This document shows positions 22,805 through 32,087 of a stretch of DNA of 64,000 nt, in pieces. Source of the DNA: Daedaleopsis sinensis (lineage: Eukaryota > Basidiomycota > Agaricomycetes > Polyporales > Polyporaceae); contig CM066306.1 of NCBI GenBank assembly GCA_033807695.1, positions 4,030,001 through 4,094,000 of the forward strand, read 5' to 3'. Every line of letters begins with the position of its first letter. Within the stretch, counting starts at the first letter, position 1. Position numbers and translations under genes: made by a program. Under the pieces are notes generated by a model that was not told where the DNA came from, did no database searches, and worked only from the letters and a program-made list of their open reading frames with translations.

Positions 22805-23030
22805 TCTGAGGAGGTCTACGACTCTGTATGATGTTCAGAGGCAGTAGTAGCTACCACGGCCCTTGTGCGGAGCCAGAAAAGTTAGATAATGGCATGTGTA
22901 TGAAATGCTTCTCTGAGGGATCGAACGCCTGGCTCGCCGGATTCGGCGTCTGCGTGATAGTTGGTGGGAATTACATCCATGTACTTCTGGCCAACCGTAG
23001 TCAAGCTTGCCACTGCTGTCATGTGTACGC
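22805..23030 (+). repeat. tRNA-like dispersed repeat, copy 3
   Basis: Aligns with the reverse complement of copy 1 from TCTACGACT through the GGGATCGAACGCC core to CTTCTGGCCAACCGTAG. It ends against a fragment of the PC-esterase promoter region (23033-23215). Confidence 0.6.
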
Positions 23031-23032
23031 GC

Positions 23033-23215
23033 GCAGCGCAAATAACAATGCGGGGGTAAGTACGACACACTTAGTACGCATATCTACTTAGCTCCCAGCA
23101 AGCCTCTATCACTCTGCGCACGAGCGGACGACGAGATGCGGTCGCGACCAACGAGGGCTGTTTGTGCAGTGGAGCGAGTGACGTCACGCGAAATGAGGGG
23201 GGTCCCTAACAGTTG
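23033..23215 (+). repeat. Fragment of the PC-esterase upstream region (third copy)
   Basis: GCGCAGCGCA and AATGCGGGGGTAAGTACGAC at about 23030-23065, and CGGTCGCGACCAACGAGGGCT plus GTGGAGCGAGTGACGTCACG at about 23140-23195, match 50145-50175 and 50306-50350 and the second duplication at 60.9-61.1 kb. Middle sequence is deleted and the gene body is missing. Confidence 0.75.
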
Positions 23216-23380
23216 GGGACCAGCAGCGCCCGCCGTAGCGAGCCAGCCGATGTCCCAGCGTCTGACGAGCGCTACTGATGTCGGAAAACATTGTCCCCCT
23301 GCCTCCTCCTATCTACATCATCTTGCAATGTAACATCTACCCGGGAGATAATCCACGGCACCATCGGCATCCCTTCGTTC

Positions 23381-23566
23381 ATGTCCAGGCCTGGGGTCCT
23401 TCGGCTGGAGTCAGATCAGTCGGCCGTCACGGCACAGAGCCCGGCTGCTGGCCATCTGTGGCTGCTGCTACTGATATCAGTGATAACTTTCGTACTCACC
23501 TTCCTGTCCCTTCTTCTATTGCCACAGGCCGTCGAATGCCTCGGTAAGGACACAGTATCCTTGTAG
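23381..23566 (+). CDS. Possible small single-pass membrane protein (uncertain)
   Basis: A 61-residue open frame starting MSRPGVLRLE, with one strongly hydrophobic segment LWLLLLISVITFVLTFLSLL at about residues 26-45. No family is recognised. It stands alone in a repeat zone. It could be a chance frame or one exon of a lost gene, and I cannot support expression. Confidence 0.2.
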   Translation: MSRPGVLRLESDQSAVTAQSPAAGHLWLLLLISVITFVLTFLSLLLLPQAVECLGKDTVSL

Positions 23567-23872
23567 GATAGTGTTGTACATAACCCTCAGACTAGATTTT
23601 TTGATCAAGACATGTTGACTTCAATAATCAAAGAAACATGTATCTCGAGATCGAGCCTGAAGATTGTCCTTCAAATTGGGTGGGTACATTCATTCTGTCA
23701 AGTACATGGTGTATATGTATAAGATCTACGATGTAAAGTGAAGTTGCAACTATAATCGAGCAGAACGTTCAGCTATTTTCTTATGTAATACAGTACAGAC
23801 GCCAGCGCACAGCGCTGCGGTGTAGTGGATCATTGCCATACTAGTCACACTGGTTCCTCCAGGTTACGCAAT

Positions 23873-24094
23873 ATGGGCCGCCAATCCTCCAAACGGAAGG
23901 CACAATTCATGGGCAACTTGGCTAAGATACAAGCAAATCGACACCAGCAAGAACACGACAAGGAGAATGCACAACCAAGACCGAGTTGCCCCCCAACCGT
24001 TGCCGTCACGGTCACACACGAATCCCCTTCGAAACCCCACCGGAACACGCTCCGAATCAGGAAAATCCCCCCAAGCGAATTATTACTCAATTAG
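23873..24094 (+). CDS. Basic 73-residue ORF, possible first exon of a transposon-associated coiled-coil protein
   Basis: Begins MGRQSSKRKAQFMGNLAKI and is Lys/Arg/Gln-rich, ending SELLLN. From memory of the family, basic N-termini of this style occur in basidiomycete coiled-coil proteins found near KDZ transposons, but no continuous downstream exon is visible here. The coiled-coil fragment at 25600-25854 may be a remnant of the same gene, with degraded sequence between. Confidence 0.3.
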   Translation: MGRQSSKRKAQFMGNLAKIQANRHQQEHDKENAQPRPSCPPTVAVTVTHESPSKPHRNTLRIRKIPPSELLLN

Positions 24095-25599
24095 TACTCA
24101 CGGTGCTAACTGGAGATAAACATAGCTTCTAACATGCTCGCAGTTGCTAATGTATCCTCATCCATAGACCTCACGGTTTAGACCTCACAAGACATGCAGC
24201 ACAAGGATAGCATGAGGTGGATTGATGTCTCTATGGCCGGTGTTGCTTCAAGTCGTTAGTGAAGCCCGGGTGAAAGTGGCTTGGAACACTTAGCGCTGAG
24301 AAACACAGGAGCGCTTAAATCGTGTCATCCAGATTTTGCCACCTCTCGGTGCTGACGTGGCCTTCTCAACTTGTCCTCGAACCATCACCACTCCCACTAG
24401 TGTCTACTCCCTTGCCATATCTTTCCCTTCTAAGCTATATCACTTCTTTGCACAACACGACTCGCACAAGAACCTGGCTGGAGAGTGTCGTCTGGGGTGG
24501 TATTAGGGTGCAGTAGGTGGGTCAAACTTCACGGTAAGTGTGCTTTCACCCATCCAAGTGCACGATGCACAAGCCCTTCGACAGCTACAGGTAAGCTGTG
24601 TACTTAGTGCTCTATACCTTTGTTGCCTAGATACCCCGCAACTGCTTCTACTGCGCTGACAGCACCTTCCCATATCGTCCACAATCCGTGTAGAGCAAGC
24701 TCGGGTGGCAACAAGTCGCGTATGGGTAAGTTCGCACCCCAGCTTTCCTCTCCAAACCCCTCGCCTTCGCCTCCTCGCTCAGCATCCCTCCGCGCTGTAC
24801 CTTCTCCGACATTCTCCTCAGGTTCCGCATGGATCCCGGGGAGCAAGCAGGTACGTACTTGCCTCTCTTCCGCTCCTCAGCCGCCGCCGTTGCGTTTCCC
24901 TCAGCATGCCCGCTCCCAGCAAGCTTGGAGGAGCTGAAAGCCCTCTCAAAGTCTTCCGTCGTCACGGTCACATGAGCAAACACCGTCGTCACTCGGACCT
25001 CGCGCCCTGTACGTCGTCCTCAACGCTCTTCCCCATCTATGCACTCCCTGACGCACTCCCCCAGCTCACCCTTTGTACACCTGTCCATGCTCAGCGGCGT
25101 CCGTGGTGAGTCGCTCCACCCAGTCTAGAAATGTTCCATACTAATCTGCTTCCTCGCTGGTATTCGCAACCTTGGAAGGCGCACTCTCGTACTCCCTTCG
25201 CACCAACGATAAGCCCGGTGCGTTGTCTCATACATGTGCACAGTCACTTACCCTGCAGCACATGCAGTATGTCTGTGGATGGCGCATGTGCGCTGCATGT
25301 GTGGATTCATTAGGGTGCATGTCTTGGGTCTATATTCATGTCACTTACGTACGAAATATATGATCGTGCTTTGTACTGCTACACTACTGCGCTACAGTGT
25401 GTGATAAATGTGACTAGAATAGATCGAAAACCGCACGATAACCTTCGGCTCCTCCGAGCTAAACCTTGCTCATTTGCGGGGGGGACATAAGATTAGTACT
25501 AATGTTGCTAACATGCAGATTATCGCTAAATTATCGCTCATGAGTACTCGGCGAGCGCAAATCTGCCTGGGGGAATTTCCCTGATGAGTCCGCGCTCGG
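24095..25599. other. Unassigned region with exon-like fragments
   Basis: Contains several GT..AG bounded pieces (for example near 24725-24830 and 24851-24900), but no frame gives a recognisable protein. A decayed gene is possible. Confidence 0.35.
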
Positions 25600-25854
25600 G
25601 CTGAGAACGCGAAGAAGGTCACGACCGAGAAGAAGCAGTGCCAGGCTGCCAAACTCGATCTCCGCAATGCTCTACGGTGTCTTCAATATGCCAAAAAGAA
25701 GTCCGCGCGGCTGGAGGAGGAGTGCGGTACATTATCGGAAGAGGAGCTCGAAGAGATGGCGGTGGACCACCAAGTGACATTGATGAAGGCGGAGACTCAC
25801 CTTGCTCAAGTACAGGCGGAGAACACCGACATCTGCAAAAACCCCCTTTCCTAA
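25600..25854 (+). pseudogene. Coiled-coil protein fragment
   Basis: An 84-codon frame without a start codon. It reads as heptad-rich helix (TTEKKQCQAAKLDLRNALR, then KKKSARLEEECGTLSEEELE, then VTLMKAETHLAQVQAE) and ends at a TAA. Composition is clearly coding-like. It resembles the style of the longer coiled-coil ORF at 46923-48226. There is no intact gene around it, so I call it a remnant. Confidence 0.45.
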
Positions 25855-26164
25855 GTTGTGACACATATGTACCCAGTAGCTCTAAATGTTAACCTAGTGC
25901 TATTCCGAGATACTGTGTTGCTCTATAGACATAATACCCTGCTATTCAAGTTCTACAAGAGACTCTGTTTTCATATTTCGCACACACATGCTCTACTTGA
26001 TCTACTTGAGTGATAAATGAGTGGTATATATATGTTATATAAGTCTCATGCACACAATTCAGTATAAATACCCTACTATACTTACCATTAAACGTTGTTA
26101 AATGGGTACCATCGGTGGACCATTATTCTTGATTAATATTGTCTAAAGGTAGGCCATGGTAGAC

Positions 26165-26550
26165 TAATTGTGATGGCCAATATGGTCAGTACAGTGTGCC
26201 ATTTATGCTGATATCTCACACACTAGCAATTGGGTGGTACAGTCTGATATAACAATTGGCACTATTTATTCCTCACTACACCACACCAATTCATGCATCC
26301 TACTTTACCAGTACAATATGTCAATTCATGCACTTCTATTCCCCAGTGAACTTGACCATTTCAATTGTGACAACCTTTGTAAATATACAGTTTGGTGAGC
26401 TGATTGCTTCATGTATACCGTAGTGTAGTGTACTGTGCTGATCAGAAGGCTGAAATGTCTACCTGACTACTATGATTTAAAGTATACTAAAGCCCTCTAT
26501 ACCTGTACTATTATTTACTGTTTAATGACCTGCCTTGGTCAGCCAATTGT
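26165..26550. repeat. Left subterminal region with CAATTG words
   Basis: AT-rich DNA with CAATTG at 26227, 26253, 26362 and 26544, plus near matches (ACTAATTGTGATGGCCAAT near 26167, ACCAATTCATG near 26286, GTCAATTCATG near 26322). The same core recurs at the right flank. Likely transposase-binding subterminal repeats by analogy with other large DNA transposons. Confidence 0.45.
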
Positions 26551-26664
26551 GTTGAGTTGATGTCCACGGTCGTGCATGTAATAGCATAGACTAATCCACT
26601 GTACACTACATAGATTCTCAATAACCACTGGTCTGTATCTTATGGTCCACCATTCTCGCCGACA

Positions 26665-27211
26665 GTATGACCACGTCGGGTGCAACCCAGCTGCTGGCTG
26701 TGGAGATCATACAGGATCTCCGGCAGATGGTCATCTTGCACCCCATCAAGCCCGATGCATGAAACCCGGGAACCCGGCAGTGCCACCATGTCCGGTGAAT
26801 GAAACCCGGGCTTCCGGGAGCACCACCATGTCCGGTGGACCATACAGCGGCGGTGCTGGAGAGCATACAAGATCTCCGGCAGATGGTCATGCTGCACTCC
26901 ATCACGCATGAGACCGAGGCAGCCGGTATCACTGTATTGCAACAAGTGTTCCTCTCACCACACCGCCAATCAGTTTTGGGAAGACCAGTGGAACAGCTCA
27001 AGTTGAGATGTGCTATGCTCTATCAAGCCCGATGCATGAAACCCGGGAACCCGGCAGTGCCACCATGTCCGGTGAATGAAACCCGGGCTTCCGGGAGCAC
27101 CACCATGTCCGGTGGAGGTGGACCATACAGCGGCGGTGCTGGAGAGCATACAAGATCTCCGGCAGATGATCATGCCGTGCTCCATCATGCAGGACGTCTG
27201 CATGAGACCTA
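26665..27211 (+). pseudogene. Decayed gene with repeated helical exon
   Basis: The phrase IQDLRQM(V/I) recurs three times (near 26710, 26865 and 27150). The middle copy reads HTAAVLESIQDLRQMVMLHS and continues as EAAGITVLQQVFLSPHRQS, which is clearly protein-like. A segment of about 170-190 bp (26746-26915 and 27023-27211) is a near-identical direct duplication that carries the exon and flanking ATGTCCGG/AAACCCGGG words. Frames are interrupted, so this looks like the remnant of a duplicated exon. Confidence 0.45.
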
Positions 27212-27537
27212 GGGGGCTACTAGCACCATCCCCCATGTAACCGTGGAGTCGCTCACTTGAGAACTATGCATTATGTCACTGGGGTTCCCAATGTCCGGGG
27301 GTTAGACCGGGGCATCTCCGATCGCTACTGCACGGACATATATGAACCCCAGACTGACTCCAATTTAACATTTCGTTACTGTTTCAAAGCACTGAGTGCT
27401 GGCAACAGGTGTTACCATGCCCGGGATTTCTCCGTCAGCTTTCTTCAGTCCCAGTCTGCAATTTTGAAATTCTATCGAAGTCTGCCAGATACTGCTTTAG
27501 GCAATAACAGTGTCTAGTAGTGTACAAGGGTGCATCA

Positions 27538-28337
27538 TCAATTAGCATTCTCCTTACCCAGCGTACTACTGATCAGCCATGCATTATAGTCCACCCAGCC
27601 CTGGGCGTTCAGCCGTCCCAGCCCCCTGACCACCTCTCGGGCTTCACTCCCAACTCGCTCCCAGGCCGCAATATCCCCGGCGATGACTACCCTTCGATGA
27701 ACCCCGGTAATCATACAGTCTGTGGCTACGGAACGCCACAAAGCCCGTCCTTCTTGACTGGAGAGTGTTGATGGATGTTCTTGCACCTCAGGATGGACGA
27801 TTGACTGTTGAGGGTCCTGCAGAGCAGGCACACTGGAGGGTGGCTCTGTTGGTGATCGGAGTCCGATAGGTGCCAAGCGCGGCTTCTTACGGGCTTCTCC
27901 CTCGGGTTGTGCGTCGGGTTTCGGAGAATCCACGGTAATTGGCGGTAAACGACGTTTCCGGGCGACCATTGCTGCTGGTGGAATGTCACGAAGCCTGACT
28001 TCGTGTAGAGGGGGCTCAGCAGCAATGGGCCCCATCCGGGGTCGTTTCTAAATATTGTTAGCGTACAGAGTGCACACAAGAGGGACCGGGCTTACCGCAG
28101 GCACCGGCCGGACTTCACTTGTCTCGGGCTTTGCGTCACTGTCCAATGAGATCGCGCCGTCTGGGATAAGACCAATGGGGGGCAGGCGAGATTGTCTCTG
28201 GCTACTCGTTAGTAGAAGCAGAAACACTTATAATTCAAACCTACCTTGCGTGGAGGTGGGGGATTGTCAAGACCGGGGTCTACAATCCCCGGAACTGAAC
28301 TCCCAACATCAGTCGCCGGGGCTTCCAAATCGTGCAT
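27538..28337 (-). CDS. Small cargo protein with repeated R-L-x-P-I motifs
   Basis: Three exons on the minus strand. The first starts at 28337 (MHDLEAPATDVG) and ends PPPPRK before GTAGGT. The second reads RQSRLPPIGLIPDGAI to VRPVPA. The third begins KRPRMGPI and runs to GKENAN at 27538. The short motif occurs four times: SRLPPI, PRMGPI, RRLPPI and PRLAPI, each after basic residues. The C-terminal 60 residues are probably helical (WRSVATDCMITGVHR, then AWERVGSEAREVV). The function is unknown; repeated short linear motifs suggest a multivalent docking protein. It is divergent from the gene at 28663, with about 325 bp between start codons. Confidence 0.6.
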
Positions 28338-28662
28338 GTTTACTGTTCATCACCGTGTCAGTACTAATAGTTCTGGACTAATATGTACCTCTCCAGGTCT
28401 TACATGTATTGCTCTGGATTTCTACTGGACCATTGCATCAGTGTGGGTCAGTACACAATTGGTCCAGCACGTTTAGTGACTCACGGTGTCCAAAAGGTAG
28501 CAGACTTGAAGCGAAATCAGCAAATTGCATGACTTGGTCATCGCATCAATCGCTTTCCCACGGCGCGAGAGGACGCGACTCCTTGACGCCCACACCCCTT
28601 GTCAGTCGCTGTGTGGTCTCTTCTGCTCTTGTCTTCCACCTTCTCGCCCTCCGCTGCTTGTT
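28338..28662. promoter_or_regulatory. Divergent promoter region
   Basis: Short intergenic space between two divergently oriented cargo genes. It is probably a shared promoter. CT-rich sequence immediately precedes the plus-strand start at 28663. Confidence 0.4.
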
Positions 28663-31616
28663 ATGTCTCTCGCGAACGTCCCCGCCTCTTACTCTGCTTC
28701 TCTCGCGCAGCTCTACCAGCGGAGTGATGAATGCCACAGTGCCTGGCTCGTCCGACCCCCATCCAACTCACCTCAATTCCGACAGTGGGAAGACCAATTC
28801 GACAACGACCTAGAGCGCATGGGGGAGGTGGTCACCGCCCTCAACGCCAACAAGTCAGCACCATCATGCCCGGTCCCCCCCTTCGTGCTTGCCTGGATCG
28901 CCGAGCACAACCGTTCTTGGCAGCCCGGTGCGACGTTCAGCTATGACCGCCTCGACCCCGCAAACGCACCCGCCCAGTTTGGCATCTTCGTGTGCGCAGC
29001 GTCGCATAAGATGGTCGTTAGGGATGGATGGTGGGATGCATATGCAGGTACGCCCTGATAACACTGCCAGTCTAGCTTGTACTAATCGACACCGCTCGTC
29101 AAACCTGGTTCCCTGGCCATACAAGCCCCTGCCAAACACGCTCCCCCCAAACCCACTCCTTCTCCAGCTCCCCCCAAGCCCACTCCCGCTCCCACAGACC
29201 CCTCCCCATCTACTCCCGCTCCGGGTGAGGATGAGCCTCCAAACCCGGCTGCTCGCTCCAAACATTCTCGGAAACGGGCTCTAATCACGCCGGAGACCAT
29301 CTCGGACTCTGACGACGAGGACGAGAACACTCTCCTACCAGCTCGGGGTAGACGAGCGAACAGAGTTCGCGTCGTCATTCCTGTCCCTCCTCCAGGCGAA
29401 GGTCCCAAGCGCAAGAAGTTGAAGACGTCTTCCACCCCCAACCCCGAGCCGGTCTCGAAGCCCGGGCCTTCCTCCAAACCCGACGCGGTCTCAAAGCCCG
29501 GACCCTCATCCAAACCCGAGCCGGTCTCGAAGCCCGGACCCTCCTCCAAACCCGCCACTGTGAAGCCCGGCGATCACTCAGCCCGGACCTCGACCGAGCC
29601 CTCGAACAAGGCCAAGAGCAAACTGAAAGCCGCAGCGGTCCCAGTGGAGGAAGAGGACTCAGGTAGCGGCGAGGAGGAAGATGAGGAAGACGAGGATCAG
29701 AAGGGGGAAGACAGTGGTTTTATCATGTGGGAGGACAGCGAGCCCCATGGTCTAGTGAGATCCCCGGTGCGAATGGTGCGTACTAACCATCCTCTTCCTC
29801 GTTGGGATTACTGACCTACCATCCCTTACAGAGGGTGAAGTGTCATGCGTGCGCGGTCCAGGGCCGGTTCTGCGCGGTCGACTTCACCCGCGGGGTCACC
29901 TGCCTCAGCTGCAAGGACAAGGCTTGCAAGTGCAGCTTCCGCTTGGTGCAGCCCGTCTTCGCAGACCCCGGGTCACGCAGCGCCCATGGTTGGCAGCGAG
30001 TGCAGGAGGCGTATATTGTTTGGAAATGGGCAAACGAGGCAAAGGTCAGCGACGAGCACCCATGCGCGTCCATCCCTTCCTTCGTCACCGGCAGCCTCGA
30101 CTTCAAGCCCCCTGCATGGTACACCACCGCGTACCACCAACTCACCCGCAAGAAGTCGAAGGGCAAGGAGGTCATTGACCTCACCTTCCAGTCTTCCGAC
30201 GACCCGCCCACTCCTGCCAAAACTAAGTCCGCCCGGGGGAAGACCGCGACAAAGCCCGCGACAAAGCCCGCGTCGACAAAGCCCGAGAAGGCGAAGCCCG
30301 AGAAGGCGAAGCCCGAGAAGGCGAAGCCCGAGAAGGCGAAGCCCGAGAAAGCGAAGCCCGAGAAGGCGAAGTCCGGCCCATCCAAGTCCGAGATGGGGGT
30401 TGCAAAGGGCGAGTCCTCCAAGCCTGACAGGAAGCGTACACGGTCGAGCGAACCCGGGGATGAAGCAGCCCGCAAACGCGCTCGCCCCTCTGCCAGCAAG
30501 CCTGCTTCAGGGGATGCAAGTGAGGCGGATGGGGCTCTGGTCCACGGCACTCGACTCGCAGTACGCGTCTCTCCTGAACAGAGTACGTAGTCGTGCAGCC
30601 CATCTCCCTTACCTGTTTGCTCATGTACTGACAAGGGCCTTGGGGCTCTATTCAAACAGTGGCACAGCTCTTAGAGCTCCGGCGTGAGACCGAGTCCCAG
30701 GACGGCCATGTTAAGTCCACTAACCGGGCTTTGTTCGGGCGACTTCAGTTCCTCCCAGGCATTACTGATATTAACATCTTCAGCTTCTGCCGTGGATGGG
30801 GTCGAGTTCATCCGGGTCGAGGACCTCGTCCTGAACCCCTCGGACATGAGCAAGACCCCTGAAGCCCGGATCTTGGCACGCTTGGACGCTGTCGAGAAAA
30901 AGTACGATGCGGCCATGGCATCGATTCAAGCCAGCGTTGACAGCGTTAAGGCCTCCATCGACGCGCTGAAGGTGCAGTTTGAGGAGCAGCAACATCAGAT
31001 CGACTGGCTCGCTGAGCAGGTGGGGTGCGACGAATATACCCCGGTGAGTACATTCCCACTTTTTCTGCCGGACAGTCGCTCACCAACTCCGGCTGTTCGC
31101 CGTCCATCCCCGCAGGAAGCCCGAACCCAGTCCTCTCCGACAGCCTCTGGCTTTGGTGAGCTGGGCACACCCCGACCGTCTATCTCTTCCACCCCCCCCT
31201 CACCGCGCTCCTCCGGCCATCACACCTCATCGCCCACGCCACCTTCTGCCCCCTCACCCCCCCCCATACCAATGTCATCCTGGCACAAGTGGGGCTTCAA
31301 GATGCCCTCCCGCACCTGGATGTTTGAGCAGGTGCCCGGCAGCTCTCCTATGCCCGGGAATCACGAAGCCGAGGAGCCGCTAGCACCGGTCGTCCTGGAC
31401 ATTGAGATGAGGGGACAGCAGCCTGTCAGCGCCCTGCCGGCCTCTTCCTCCACTGCTGGCGACATCTCCGTGCCTCCTCCTCCGACTCTATCTCCACCGC
31501 CGCTTCCGCCCCATGAGCCGTCAAGCCCGGCGGGCAAGTCCGGTGTAGAGCAGGAGCAGGAAGAAGAGGGCGAGGCAGAGCAAGTCGGGGATGAGGTGAC
31601 GGACATTTCTGTTTAA
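28663..31616 (+). CDS. Multi-exon cargo protein with Cys cluster and C-terminal coiled coil
   Basis: Starts MSLANVPASYSASLAQLY. Exon 1 ends at GTACGC near 29049. Later exons encode a Ser/Pro/Lys-rich acidic region containing KPGPSSKP repeats (29440-29580). After a spliced intron (about 29776-29830) comes a cysteine cluster (VKCHACAVQGRFC, then VTCLSCKDKACKCSF), plausibly zinc-binding. Next is a KPEKA repeat run (30280-30370), a basic nuclear-localisation-like stretch, a coiled coil (ILARLDAVEKKYDAAMASI and onward) and a Pro/Ser-rich acidic tail. Proteins of this build (Cys cluster plus coiled coil) are frequent in basidiomycete transposon-rich DNA; the exact function is not known to me. Several internal splice sites are inferred. 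Likely nuclear. Confidence 0.65.
29440..29580 (+). repeat. In-frame repeat encoding (S)KPGPSSKP
   Basis: Three units of about 39 bp, each containing AAGCCCGG, lie inside the cargo gene at 28663-31616. Confidence 0.8.
30280..30370 (+). repeat. 15-bp in-frame repeat encoding KPEKA
   Basis: Six near-perfect copies of AAGCCCGAGAAGGCG, with one A/G variant. Lys/Glu-rich and likely disordered or helical. Confidence 0.9.
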
Positions 31617-32087
31617 CTCTCAGGACATTTGTATCTAGGTTACAGTGCTCAGTGCTCGCATCGTTCTGTCTGCTCGTAGTCCCCGTATAATCCGCATTAA
31701 TGACATATTTGTACCTTTGTTTGAGTTGGAGTTGGCCAAGACAATGCCCGGTTTCTTGTCCGGGCTTTACGTTGCAATATGTCAACTAAGAGCCAGGCTC
31801 TGTGGCTCAAGGCACAGAGCTGCTATTGCCATTTATACACATTAGAAAACTGTTATAACAAGCTCAGTTCTCGCGATGCTTGTAATCAAAGCCCGTGTTT
31901 GACCCGGGCATCCTTTTGAATAATGCGCGGCGGGCTTCCAGTTGAACACCGGTAAGTACACAGACATTGTCAGTGGCAGAGCCAGCTAACTAAATATACA
32001 GAGGGAAGCAATGGAGTATTATTTGCAACTCCTATACATTGCGTGCACACATGAATAAATACTCGTACAAAACATAGTCCACCGGTC
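31617..32087. other. Convergent intergenic region inside the element
   Basis: Between the 3' ends of the cargo genes at 28663-31616 (+) and 32088-35429 (-). No gene is seen. It contains AWRYCCGG words (for example ATGCCCGG and GTCCGGGCTT near 31745-31770). Confidence 0.5.

Noticed and set aside
29843..30655. 270-codon minus-strand ORF opposite the Cys-cluster gene
   Set aside because: Mirror of a Lys/Glu/Pro-rich coding repeat. The plus strand has the cysteine cluster, splice sites and coiled coil.
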